Assembly (NCBI GenBank): GCA_003990745.1
Contig: RBNI01000168.1
Coordinates: 1 to 39,059 of the forward strand
DNA: 39,059 bases
Source: Jimgerdemannia flammicorona
Lineage: Eukaryota > Mucoromycota > Endogonomycetes > Endogonales > Endogonaceae
Direction: 5' to 3'
This document shows positions 28,923-39,059 of the stretch, one piece after another. The notes under the pieces were generated by a model. It was not told where the DNA came from, made no database searches, and worked only from the letters and a program-made list of their open reading frames with translations. The position numbers and the translations under genes are program-made. Position 1 is the first letter of the stretch. Each line of letters begins with the position of its first letter.

Positions 28923-28938
28923 AGAGTACTTTATATTT

Positions 28939-31320
28939 GGGAAGGTAATATATAGTATAGACTAATAGGTGCAGGAGTGTTCAGGTTTCAGTTAATCAAA
29001 GAATCATATTCTTGAACTAGATCAGTAGTATTCTGGAGATTAGTCTTGGATTCCCATATTGCATCATGGATTGAGTAACCTTTCTATTTAACAAGATATT
29101 CTGGATGGTTCTTATGACCACATTTGTTGAGAATTTGTTCAACTTTATATTCTTCTTAATCATTAATAATAATAGGTGCAGGTGGTTTTGTAACTTAGTT
29201 CAGAAATAGTTTGTCATTGTTTTTATTATATCACTTGAGACATTAGATATCGAAGACTGGATGAATCTTAATGATATCTGGTAGTATCAATTTGTAGAAA
29301 GTTGAAGAGACTTATGCAATGACTTCGAATAGTCTAATAAATTTGCTGTTCAGCTTTATAGATAGTCTGTACTTGAGGTTATCAACTCAGTACCCTCAGA
29401 TATCTAGTAGAACTTTTTTTTCTAATATCAAAGATTTCTTCTCAGCAGTGCTAGTTGATATACTGTGACTATTGTTCTTGAGCTCAGGATAAATTCTTGA
29501 TTACAATCTGGCTTAAGTTACAATAGCTTCAATAGTAGAGGATTCATCAGTAGTTCTGATAAGTGTCAGAGGAGTGTTCAGATTTTATTCTGTATTAGTA
29601 AAGAATGGAGTTATTCTAAGAGAAGCTTGTTTGCTATTGTTATAGGCAAACTCAACTATGGTGAGATATTTATATCAATCATCTTGTCTATAAGAAATAT
29701 AGTTTCTTAGTATTTGTTCCAGAGTTCAGTTCATTCTTTCAGTTTGGCTGTCAGTTTTGGAGTGAAAAACTGTAGATAGTATAAGTTTTGTTCATATAGA
29801 GCTTTCCAAAAGTGACTGGTAAACTTCAGATCTTGGTTACTAATAATGATCTTAGGAAGACTATAATAGTAGAAAATGTTATCAAACAAGAGTATGACTA
29901 TGTCTAGTACTATTGTAGTAATAGTAGTTGGTACAAAGTGAGCTTGTTTGCTGAGATAGACTATAAAGATAATAATTGCATCTTTTCCATTCTTAGTTTG
30001 GAGTAGTTATATAATGAAGTCTATAGATATTTGTTCTCAATTAGTAGATAGTAGTGGGATAGGGTGGAGTAGGCCAGGTTTTGCTAGAGTTGAGGACTTA
30101 TTGCATTGGTAGATATTACAGAAAGTGATATAAGTCTTTAGCTGATCTGCCATACAAGGCCAATAGAAGTTTTGGAAGATAACTTCACAGTATTTGTCAA
30201 ATTCTAGATATCCAGCTATAGGGGCATCATGTCATTCAAATAGAATAGTTCTTTAGAGATCTCAATTGTTAGGAATATACAATCTGTTCTTATAGTAGAT
30301 AGTATTGTCCTTCAGTTAGTATTGATGATACTGGAAGTGCTTGTTAATATTATCACTGCTCAGGATTTCTTGGAGTACTTAAGCTTCTTTATTATCAGTA
30401 TATACTGTAATAATTTGTTCTATGATAGAGTTGGTAACTAAGATGAGAGTTTAGATAACTTTTTTAATTGGTGGTCTGGAAATGATATTGATAATAATAT
30501 TTTCCATACCAGGGCAATACTGGATTTTGTAGTCAAAGTTGATAAGAACTTTCATCCACCTGGCTTGCTTTTGAGAAAGGGTAGCCTAGGTCTTGATGTT
30601 GACTAATAATTTGTAGTCTGTCAATATAGTGAAGTGTGCTCTTTTTAGATATGGTTGCCATTCGATCAGAGTATCTACAATAGCTAACATTTTCTTCTTA
30701 TAGATTGTATAGTTGATTTCGGCATCATTGAACTTATAGAAGTGATAGGCCATAGAGTGTCCTTCTTATATGAGTACTGCTCCAAGAGCTAGGTCAGAGA
30801 TATCAGTGGTAACTTTATATAATAGGGCAGAGTTTGCTACTTGAAGTACTAGAGTAGTTATCAAGATATCTTTCAGTACTTGAAAGGCTGTATCTTATTC
30901 AGATTCCCAATTTACAAGATTGTTGAAGTCTTTTTCTTATTTTATAGTCCAGAGCTATTCTTCTTTCTTACTATACTTAGTTATTTGGATAAGGATAGTA
31001 ATGATCTTAGTGAAGTTGGTAACAAATTATCTATAATAGTTTGCTAGTTCTGAAAATGACTGGAGGTCCTTCAACTTCTTGAGTTTGGGTCATTCCTTAA
31101 TTATGAAGATTTTGCTAGAGTCTACTTTAATTCTATTGAGAGTGATAATGTGTTCAAGGAATTGAATTTCTTTCAGAAGAAATTGACATTTGCTAAGTTT
31201 TACAAAGAGTCAGTTTTCTCAGAGTTTCAGTAGTATTAGTTCAAGATGTTCAAGATATTCCTCCAGAGTTTTACTGAAGACTAGGATGTCATCAATGTAG
31301 ATAATAACAAATTTATCTAG
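28939..31320 (-). pseudogene. Chr-B pol 3' part: RT C-terminus, RNase H, integrase, chromodomain remnants
   Basis: Colinear with 18480-20920 of Chr-A. Landmarks: chromodomain near 29000-29160 with TAG in the WKGY position; the TDSQTERMN integrase block near 29735-29760, where Gln is retained; and the RNase H region near 30640-30830. A deletion of about 26 bp lies near 29520. No usable frame. Ends at the solo LTR insertion, whose target is just after the catalytic RT motif region. Confidence 0.85.
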
Positions 31321-31551
31321 TGTCACATAGTGGTCGCTGAGTCCTTCAAATATACCAGATTCTCTTCAAGGTGTATCTCTTAGACTAACTCAAGTTTGTT
31401 ATAAGCAAGTTCTTATTGGAGTGTCTTCTCAAGGTCTTATAGTCCTCAAACTTCTTATCTTTAACTGTCTTGTTATCTCTTAAATTGCTTACAAGAAATT
31501 GTGTATATTGTACTAAGAAGACTGACTTTATTTCAGAGGAAATAAGAGGAG

Positions 31552-31559
31552 TATTTATA
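31552..31559 (-). promoter_or_regulatory. TATA box of the solo LTR
   Basis: GTATAAATACTCC in sense, 205 nt after the end of the LTR-encoded frame. Confidence 0.5.
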
Positions 31560-31763
31560 CAAAATATAATTCAATGGTTGCTAAGACATAAAGCTAAATA
31601 TAAATTCCAATAACTAAAACTACTAAGTTCCAGGGTCAGCACTGATGGTTGTACAGATTCAGGATGCTGGTATAATTCAGTATCACATCAGAATACTAGT
31701 GCTGGAACAAATTCGCATCACCTCAGAATACCAGTGCTGACATTATCCAGTGTAATAAGAAAC

Positions 31764-32573
31764 TTAGAGCAGAATGTTCAGGATCATGGGGGCTTCATCA
31801 TCATCATCATCATCATCACTAAAGGAGATGAGATCCGTGAATTCATCATTTTCGCATGCTTCAATATTATGTAGGATGACATCATTGCCGATGATGACAT
31901 CACATTTGGCGGGAAAATCAGGAACAAGATCTGGAGCTCTCCAGTCTATGAGGTTCTCTTCTACAAAATAAAGAACAAATGTGGGGTCTTGGGGAGGTCT
32001 AACCTGAATGCTTGGGCCTTGGAATACTGAGATCAATCCTTACAGGAATTGGTCTAGGTTGTCTTAGAGAATGGGGTGCCAGAAGTCTTCTACTTCATCA
32101 CTATTGAGAGTGATAGTGGACTGGGCTTCTGTAGCCACCCTGGCTTCTAGTGCATTGATACAGCAGGATGATAGGTCTCTGAAATCTGAGACTCTAACAT
32201 ACTCCAAGTTGGGGATTGACTATAGTGCATGTCTGAAGATCTGATGGATCTTCTTAGCTATCCTTGTTTCATATATATCCATGGGAGTGGCATCTTGTAG
32301 CTCTTGAGTGCTGGCCTGTGGGAACTCTTGGCAGAGGAGGTTTCCTATTTCGTACTCTTGTCACATTTAGAGACATTCAGTAGCAATAGTGATCTTTGTT
32401 TCCATTTTATGGTAGTAGAGAATAAAGTGATAAGGATCTGCAGTACCCAGATTGATACTAAGAGTCCTTCTTGTGTGGGTCTCCATGGCTATTCTGATGT
32501 CTTGGAACATCTTTTCTTCAACTGAGGTGCTTTGGTGGTTCCTTGACCTTGAGGTTTGGTGGGCAGCAGGCAT
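31764..32573 (-). pseudogene. LTR-encoded frame of the solo LTR (unknown function)
   Basis: 270 codons in one frame from ATG 32573 (MPAAHQTSRSRNHQ) to the stop at 31764, with a few nonsense codons (after ATECL near 32367 and two near 32040-32070). Parts read well: IFRHALQSIPNLEYVRVSDF, VATEAQSTITLNSDEVEDFW and a C-terminal run of seven Asp. No recognised domain. Acidic C-terminus and placement upstream of the TATA box parallel the U3 frame of the chromovirus LTR; I could not show sequence homology by eye. Confidence 0.5.
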
Positions 32574-32806
32574 TTCATTTGTAATAAGTCTTTGAGCTAT
32601 TTTGGGATTGGTGGTTCTTGTTGATTACTACTACTGTGGTTTCTTGATCCTTCTTTTATATTCTTCTGTGGTCACAATGACTCACAGTTGGTCATCATTG
32701 CTTATCTTATATGCTGTATGATCTTCTTGTGCTCCAATCTGGTGGCTTACAAGGAAAGGCTGTCTCCTGTGCTGATGTCATCATTCTGGGGTCACCATTA
32801 TACTAG

Positions 32807-35800
32807 GTATGGATATAGGATGATATTCATCAGTGTCTGGAAGGTTATAGGAGCATTAGTTAAGCCAAAAGACATAACTAGGAACTCAAAATATCCATAG
32901 TGAGTTCAGAAGGTAGTTTTGTAGATATCTTCTTCCTTTATGGCAATTTGCCAATAGCTATTTCATAGGTCAAAAGAGCTCATAAATTGTGGATTGGTAA
33001 GTCTATCAAATATTTCATTGATTCTGAGTAGTGGGCAGCAGTTCTTGATAGTTTGCTCATTGAGGTCATAGTAGTCTATATACATTCATAAGCCTCCTCC
33101 TTTCTTGACAACAAAGAGAACTGGTGTACTATAGGGAGATATACTAGGTTTAATGAATTCTAGTTCTAGGAGTTCATCAATCTCTTTCTTGAGTATATTA
33201 ATTTCTCTTAGAGATGTAATAGATTGACTTGAAGACAGGCTTAGTATCTGGGATAGTCTTGATGGTATAGTCTACTGCTCATTTAGGTAGTAGGTCTTTT
33301 AGGAGTTTTTTTGAGAATATGTCTTGGAATTTCTGGAGTAAGGATCTAACATAGCTGTCAACTTTGGAAAAGTCTTCTTTGAGATTTTCAGGTTCTCCTT
33401 TGGATGGGCAGATAGAGATAGTAAAGAGAGAGCATTTCTTGGTAAGTTTCTTGAGTTACAGCTTGTTGATGTAAGTGATCTTTGGGCCAGGGTCACTAGA
33501 ACTGAGTAGGTCTTTTTCACCTTACAGTTTGAAGTTGTGGTATCCTTTCTTAATGGTCAGAGAATGGTTTACCCAATCAATCATAGGGTTCTTTTATTTT
33601 AACCATAGAGTCTCAAGAATTATTTCATTATCAGGAAGAGTATATTCCAATACTATGGGGGTATTAGCCACTTGGTACAAATCTATCTTTGATTTTCTTA
33701 TAGAATTATTCTTCCTTATTCATGGTAGGTTAGGCTGGGGTCTTATTTGATAAGCCAAATTCTTTAAATCCTCAGATGGTAGGCAGTAGTTCTGGGACTT
33801 TCTTGACTATCAGAGTTAATTTAATTTCTCAAATAGGATCTGAGTAATACAAAAACTAATAGAGATCTTGAATGGTATCCAACTATGGTTTCAGATGAGG
33901 ACAATGATTTTACCTATATAATCTTTGTCAATAATTTCTCCTTCTACTGAGAGTTCTTTTAATGCTAGACTGCTGTGACAATATATTCTTCCAATATGTC
34001 CTTCAGAGACTTAAATGCTAATTTCTATATAGACTTGCTTGACTTCTCAGTTAGAAACTATAGCTTTTTTAGCTATATATAGGTTATATCTAGCTGCTTT
34101 TTGACTTTCTTTGGTTGGGACCTTGGTAATTGGCCTTAACTTGACAAAGTCTAATATCTTGGTAATCAGATTGTTGAGGTGATATAGAGTAGTGACAGTT
34201 GCTCATATAGCTGTGTGGGGTTTTCAGTTGGGGCAAACACTAACCATATATCCTGTCTTTTAGCAATAGAAGCATGCTCTACTTCTTTGAAGTTTATTTC
34301 TTTCTCCTTCAGTGAGTTTCTTAAAGGTACTTAGCTAAATGAGTTCAGGATTTCAGGATATCCAAGAGATAGATATAAAGAGAGCTCAAGATACTTTATG
34401 CTTGAGTTCTTCTTTTTTGATTTAAGTTTTTTTCTTATTATTGAACTGTCTTTGAGACAGAATTGGTTTAGCTGTTAGGATTTACTTAACCATAGTCTTG
34501 ATTCTTGCCAGATACTATTGTTAGTGATTACAATCAACTGGACATCCATGTTCTTGGATTTTCCTTATAAGCCATTTAGGTAGTATATTGAATAAATAGT
34601 CTGCTCTTATATCATTACATGCTTCATCATTGGCAATATATCCTAGACCAATAGTGTTCAGGAGTAACTTGAGTTTTGTACAGAAGGTTTTGAATTCCTC
34701 TTTACCATATATATCAAATTTGAGATTGCAGAGTTTAGCTCAAGATTCAGTGATCAGAGTTTTACTATAGTATTGAGCAATCATGAGTTATTTAAGTCCA
34801 GGGGCCACAGGATAGTTTTTATATTTAGGGGTATTATTTGCTACATTCTGGGTAATAACTGCAGGTCAGATATCCTATGTGAGGAGTTTTTCAAGAAGAG
34901 TTTATCACTATTCTTCAGCAGGTCCTTAGAAGAATATAATAACTTAGTAGACATAAGCTGTAGTAGTAGCAAAGAGTTGTTCCAGAGTGTGGTCTTGATT
35001 GTTTATTAGAAGGTGGTCAGCAACTCACTCATTGGTCCATTGATTGGCTTCAAAATTGATATTAACTACACTAATGAAGCTTTGAACTTCCTGTACAGTA
35101 CCATTGAAGATAGGTAGGCTCAGATTTTTTGTTGATTGGGTCTGTTCAGCTAAGGTAGTAATAGTTACTATCATTATAGTTATCTGGGCTATAAGGGCTA
35201 GAATCTGTTGGTTCCATGTTGTTTACTAGAGGCAATGGACTACTAGTAAGAGTGTTACTAGTATAACTTGAGATACTGGTGCAAAATGTGATAGTGTTCT
35301 TTGAGTCTATATAAGTTGCTGAAGTAACTGTTGTAGGTCTGGAGTAAGAGCCTGATAGATAACTGTCTATTGCTGTGTAGATGTGTTTTGTCTTAATAGA
35401 GGTGTGTCTCCTTCAGTAGTATATCTAGGATCAAATTCACTAAGATACTCCTCCTCTTCTTTACTTTGGTCTCTGTATAATTGGGTTTACTCAGTGTCAA
35501 AGTAGATAGTATCAGTTGTATATCAGATTTCAGATGGGCTTAATTTAAGAGTTTGATCTGGTTCAGTATTGGTTTTGATTTCAGAAAGAGTTGTAGCTAG
35601 GTCTACTTCTGGTTTAGGGTCAGCTTGTTGATGAAGGGTTTCTCTTGCTTCTTCTTTAAGAATATAACAGGTCTTACAATTCTGGAAGTGGTAGTATAAG
35701 ACAGTCTTGGTCCTGGTATAATAATAGTTGGTAGAGTTGAGCCACTTAGCTATAGAGGCTCAGGCTTCATAAGAAACTAATACTAAATAATCAGTTACTG

Positions 35801-36176
35801 GTTATTCTAGATTACTCAGATTTGTAGAGCTGACAAAACTCTTGTTGAGAAGAGTAAAGAAGGCTTCTATAAGACCTTCTTCTTAACTTACAGAGTATAG
35901 AGCAAGGAGTTCAATATATAGAGTTTCACCTATCTGCTGATTTAATTAGAGTACTTATTTTTATAGATAAAGTCTGTCTTACTTGTTGTAGATGTGGAGA
36001 TCAAATTGTCCTTGTATATCAGGTTCAATTCTCTCCAAATTGTCAGATAGTTTGGAATGAATCTCATCTCAGAGATTGGGCTTTATACTAACTTGTAGGA
36101 ATTCTCATAAAGGTTTTATAGCTGAGTGAGAAAGTATCTTAAAGTGAGATTAAATTGTAAACTTCTGCTACTGAGT
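32807..36176 (-). pseudogene. Chr-B gag and pol 5' part: Gag, zinc knuckle, dUTPase, protease remnant, RT N-terminus
   Basis: Colinear with 20925-24650. RT fingers lie near 32820-33200. The protease is mostly deleted: sequence matching ~21750 joins sequence matching ~22107 at about 33640, a loss of ~350 bp. The dUTPase region is 33785-34105, the zinc knuckle near 34230-34280, the Gag start region near 35210, and the N-terminal extension to 36172. All frames are broken by transitions. Confidence 0.85.
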
Positions 36177-38202
36177 TATAAGAGAGTTACTTATAAAAGT
36201 ACTATTATATAGTTCTGGGTGAGTTTTCTGAAAGTTCTGAATATTCTGAAAGACTGTTTTCTTTAGATCAAGATCATTTTATATGAAGTATGTCCTCTAT
36301 ACTTATTGATTTCAAGATTAGATTAATGTCTCAACCAAAGTCCTTTTTCAAACTTCTGGATGTTTAGAATTTTCTATATTTCAGGAAGTTCAAGAAACTA
36401 AGACCAGCTTAGTTAAATTAGTGTATCACTGCAGACAATACTTAATTAGAAAATTTTGTGACATAGTTAGAAGTGAGATCTAATGGGGTGTAGATTTACT
36501 TAAGAGTAGTTTGTGGGTTATTAAATAGATTTATTTGCTATTCATAATATTGCTATACTAGGAGTAGTGTGTAAAGGGATATTGTGAGGAAGTGTTTAGA
36601 AGTTATATTTAGATTATTTTTGTCTAAGATTCTGAGATCTAAGAGAGGGGGTATTTATACTAATAGGAGGCTATCTGGACTAGGCTAAATATGGATATAG
36701 TACTTAGTGTCTTACTGAGTCAGAATATAGTCATATAGTATAAGTGTGAACTGATATGTCAAGAGATTGTCTGACTGCTGAGTCAGTATACAGTTATATT
36801 ATATAAGACTAATCTAACTATACTAATAACTGTTAAACTATCTATAGATTTAGATGCTATTTGAATAGTCTTTGATGATATCACTATCAATGACATCATC
36901 TCTGATAAAGTAGTTATCTAGGAAAAGTAGTTCTTGTATTACTTCTTCCTATTTACTCAGATAATAATATATTAGAATCACATTACTGTCCCACAGGATA
37001 GTATCATCTGTCTTGTATACTGAGTATAGAGTTAGTGAGTAAAGGAGGGATATATTATCTTCACTTTCATCAGATTTGCTGTCTATATACCTTCTATAGG
37101 TTATAGCACTATGAGTTGTAGAGTTGTAGTATACTGGCAGCTATACTTCATATTGCTTATACTTAGGTGGTAGAGTCATCAGTTCAATCTCAAGAGTTGA
37201 CTAGATGTATAGATTGTATTCTCTGGTCTCTTCATTATAGTTTAAGTAGTTGGGCATGAATACAGATTGGTACTCATGCCAGTGGTCATTATTTCAATAG
37301 GTCTTGTAGGTGGTTATAAACTATTGTAAGTTCATTAATAAGGTTGATAGAATGATCAGGGCTAGCAGAGATCCTTGACTGGAGGTCATGTCAGTATCAG
37401 AGGGATTGTTATCTTCTACTTCATTATTGTTGAACTAGATTATATCATAGACATTCTTTATGATATATCCAACTTGGGGCAATTGTAAGATAAGTCATCA
37501 GAATGTAGAAAGGTTTTATCTATAGTTTGAATATACTCAATATACTTGTAGTTGAGTTCTTATACTATGTCATTGATCTGGCCATAGGACAGAGTAGCAA
37601 CCATTTCAGTAGTGGTAACTCAGAGGTAAGGAATAAAGGTACTATACTTATAAAAGAGTTCTCAATATTTCTAGATGATGAGTTTCTGATGTTGAGACAT
37701 CTGAGTGATGTCTATATCATAGTAGTATTCAATCATATCTTCTAGAAGACAGCTAATCTGATAGTAGCTTGAGATTTTTCTGATTTGGTAAGCTTTTCTG
37801 AGTATGTTCAGGGCATTCTATTGAGCTTCCACAAAGTAGAGAGGTACTAGGCTATGAATAATAGGGGAGGTATAGCTCAGTTGACAATAGTATTCCAAAT
37901 GTCAGCATAGATACAGTTGTAGATCTCAGTGGTCATATTTGTATATATATTCAAAAGTTATAGTTGTTTGTTTAATTTGTTGTAGCTCTCTGTTTTAATA
38001 CATCTGAGTGCTCAGTATATATACATTCAGTCCTGATTGGTAAGATTTCATTTGTATAAATCTTATATTCCATAACTTTGAGTTGACTCAGCTTTGTACT
38101 CTGTGACTTCAGTTTGACTCAACTTCATGATCTTGTATGTGATTTCTGGATTTATCCTAGGGTAATATGTAATTTTGGTAGCTTGGAGGTTGTGTGCTTA
38201 CA
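36177..38202 (-). repeat. Chr-B 5' LTR
   Basis: 2,026 bp, TATAAG (mutated TGTAAG) to CTTACA. The U3 frame equivalent runs from ATG 37936 to about 36850 but has indels (length no longer a multiple of three) and many stops. TATTTATA of the promoter is kept near 36650-36660. It abuts LINE-3 at 38203. Confidence 0.85.
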
Positions 38203-39050
38203 CTTTCTCTGGTGGTACTAGAGGGGAGCAAGAAGATATACTATAGGAGATTCTGGTGGAGAGTGGTTGATAGTACTCATCAAATTAGACTCAGATAGCA
38301 GAGTGATGAGGGAGAAGAAGAATAAAGATCTCAGATATAGAGATGGGATCATCTGCTATTAGGGAGTATACCAGTAGATGAATTTTATTTAGAGGATAGT
38401 GTGGAATATCTGTGAGAGCATGGGAGAGATTTATGGCCTGAGATCTAGCAAGGGGTAAGAATTGGTAAGAAGTGAGACTAGAATAGCATTTAGTCTTAGA
38501 GTAAGTAGGTGGTAAGATAGCTTTTTCCAAGTTCTGGGTGATATGGTGGAGACTCTTATAGCATAATGTGATACTGAATTACCAGTCAGAATATTTAGTA
38601 GAAGGGGGTGTCTTAGAGTATGAGAAGTATTTTAATATTGAGCAGGAGAGTAGAGTAGTGCAGATCTCTGAGTATTGGCTGAGAGAGTATGAGGTTTTGG
38701 GAGACTTTTGGAGAGCAATCAAGGATTAGCTAGAGTTGTAATCTTTTGGGAGAATAGAGGATAAGAGGTGGGGTAATCTTCAGTAGAGGCTGGTGAGAGG
38801 GGTTAGGAAAAAGTAATTGACTTTTAGATGAGCTCTGGCTATTTAGATTAGGTTTACCAGATATTGGCTTTATGTATTTGAGAATGGTCAGCATTTGATA
38901 CTTAGGGTATAAGTTACAAGATGAGAGTAGTTATTATTGGATATTCTAAATAGTTGGTAGCAGAGGTGGGGACTTAGAGGGGAAATCTATAAGAGACTTG
39001 TAGAATGTATTTACAAAAAGAGTAGGGAGAGGGTTAGATTACTGGAGGGG
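38203..39050 (+). mobile_element. Third LINE fragment (LINE-3), C-terminal part of ORF2, plus strand
   Basis: Plus-strand translation with stops matches the minus-strand product at 1-749: FWVIWWRLL, HNVILNYQSEYLVEGG, ISEYWLREYEVLGDFW, RYWLYVFENGQHL. It is the zinc-finger-like C-terminus of the same LINE family, cut at its 5' side by the Chr-B LTR and running to the window end. Transition-rich decay. Confidence 0.75.
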
Positions 39051-39059
39051 GGGGGGGGG
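39051..39059. other. Terminal G9 run at the window edge
   Basis: Nine G at the very end of the sequence. May be the edge of a real G-rich LINE segment or an assembly or sequencing artefact. Confidence 0.4.

Larger units (their letters stand above)
31321..32802 (-). repeat. Solo LTR of a second retrotransposon family, inserted in Chr-B RT
   Basis: 1,482 bp interrupting the RT region at a position that is continuous in Chr-A (20910-20925). CTAG flanks both sides (31317-31320, 32803-32806). The left end is TGTCAC; the right end ATTATA would be ATTACA before one C-to-T change, giving TG...CA ends. It has the same plan as the Chr LTRs: a sense frame (32573 to 31764), then TATAAATA at 31552-31559, then the rest. 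No internal region, so recombined to a solo LTR. Confidence 0.7.
27056..38202 (-). mobile_element. Chromovirus Chr-B, heavily mutated copy of the Chr-A family
   Basis: Colinear with Chr-A from the last ~190 bp of a truncated 3' LTR (27056-27243) through the internal region to a full 5' LTR (36177-38202). Interrupted by a retroposon (27636-28922) and a solo LTR (31321-32802). Differences from Chr-A are overwhelmingly C-to-T and G-to-A with CpA/TpG favoured, leaving no long frame. It is the oldest layer of this half of the window. Confidence 0.88.

Noticed and set aside
32688..32900. 70-codon plus-strand frame across the solo LTR right edge
   Set aside because: Spans the solo LTR boundary into antisense Chr-B RT, so it cannot be an ancestral gene.
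38291..38530. 79-codon minus-strand frame near the right end
   Set aside because: Opposite to the LINE-3 plus-strand translation that matches the other LINE copies.
1..39059. Telomeric repeats (TTAGGG type), because some endonuclease-less PLEs are telomere-associated
   Set aside because: No tandem TTAGGG or CCCTAA array seen on either strand.
1..39059. Host protein-coding genes
   Set aside because: Every frame with recognisable motifs belongs to a retroelement; the remaining frames are short shadows.

Overview
The window looks like a block of eukaryotic, most likely fungal, heterochromatin. It is built entirely from nested and decayed retroelements, and I see no convincing host gene. Three things suggest a filamentous ascomycete: a chromodomain Ty3/gypsy element (chromovirus), C-to-T/G-to-A decay concentrated at CpA/TpG and CpG (RIP-like), and the mix of LINE, Penelope-like and chromovirus elements. 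No species can be named. In every family the nonsense changes I checked are transitions such as CGA to TGA, CAA to TAA and TGG to TAG/TGA.

Layout. (1) 1-2087 and 11071-~14480: one LINE on the minus strand (ORF1, then an endonuclease/RT ORF2), split by an insertion. (2) 2088-11070: a cluster of Penelope-like elements (PLEs) lying inside the LINE RT gene. Two near-complete 4,149-bp copies face away from each other: copy A (minus, 2421-6569) and copy B (plus, 6922-11070). Each has ~505-bp terminal direct repeats (pseudo-LTRs) holding a TATA box, AATAAA and a 181-bp module with 15-bp terminal inverted repeats. Each also has ORF1 (Ala-rich, Cys/His zinc-binding C-terminus) and ORF2 (a PLE-type RT without a visible GIY-YIG endonuclease). 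ORF2 is in the -1 frame, and an A AAA AAA slippery heptamer lies in the overlap in both copies. (3) ~14480-16095: the 3' part of a second LINE copy, minus strand. (4) 16096-26678: chromovirus copy Chr-A, minus strand, with ~2.03-kb LTRs. Its gag-pol is one continuous frame (long N-terminal extension, Gag, zinc knuckle, dUTPase, protease, RT, RNase H, integrase, chromodomain) broken only by point nonsense changes. The LTRs carry a 366-codon sense frame upstream of the TATA box, that is, in U3. (5) 26679-27055: an unidentified AT-rich segment. (6) 27056-38202: Chr-B, a heavily mutated copy of the same chromovirus. It is interrupted by a poly(A)-tailed retroposon carrying a 9-bp minisatellite (27636-28922) and by a solo LTR of a second family (31321-32802). 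(7) 38203-39059: a third LINE fragment, plus strand, ending in a run of nine G at the window edge.

The most interesting items are the dUTPase between nucleocapsid and protease, the U3-encoded frame (present in two LTR families), the PLE frameshift site with its palindromic architecture, and the VNTR retroposon. All copies look defective or borderline. The best preserved single frame is the 642-codon PLE RT of copy B.
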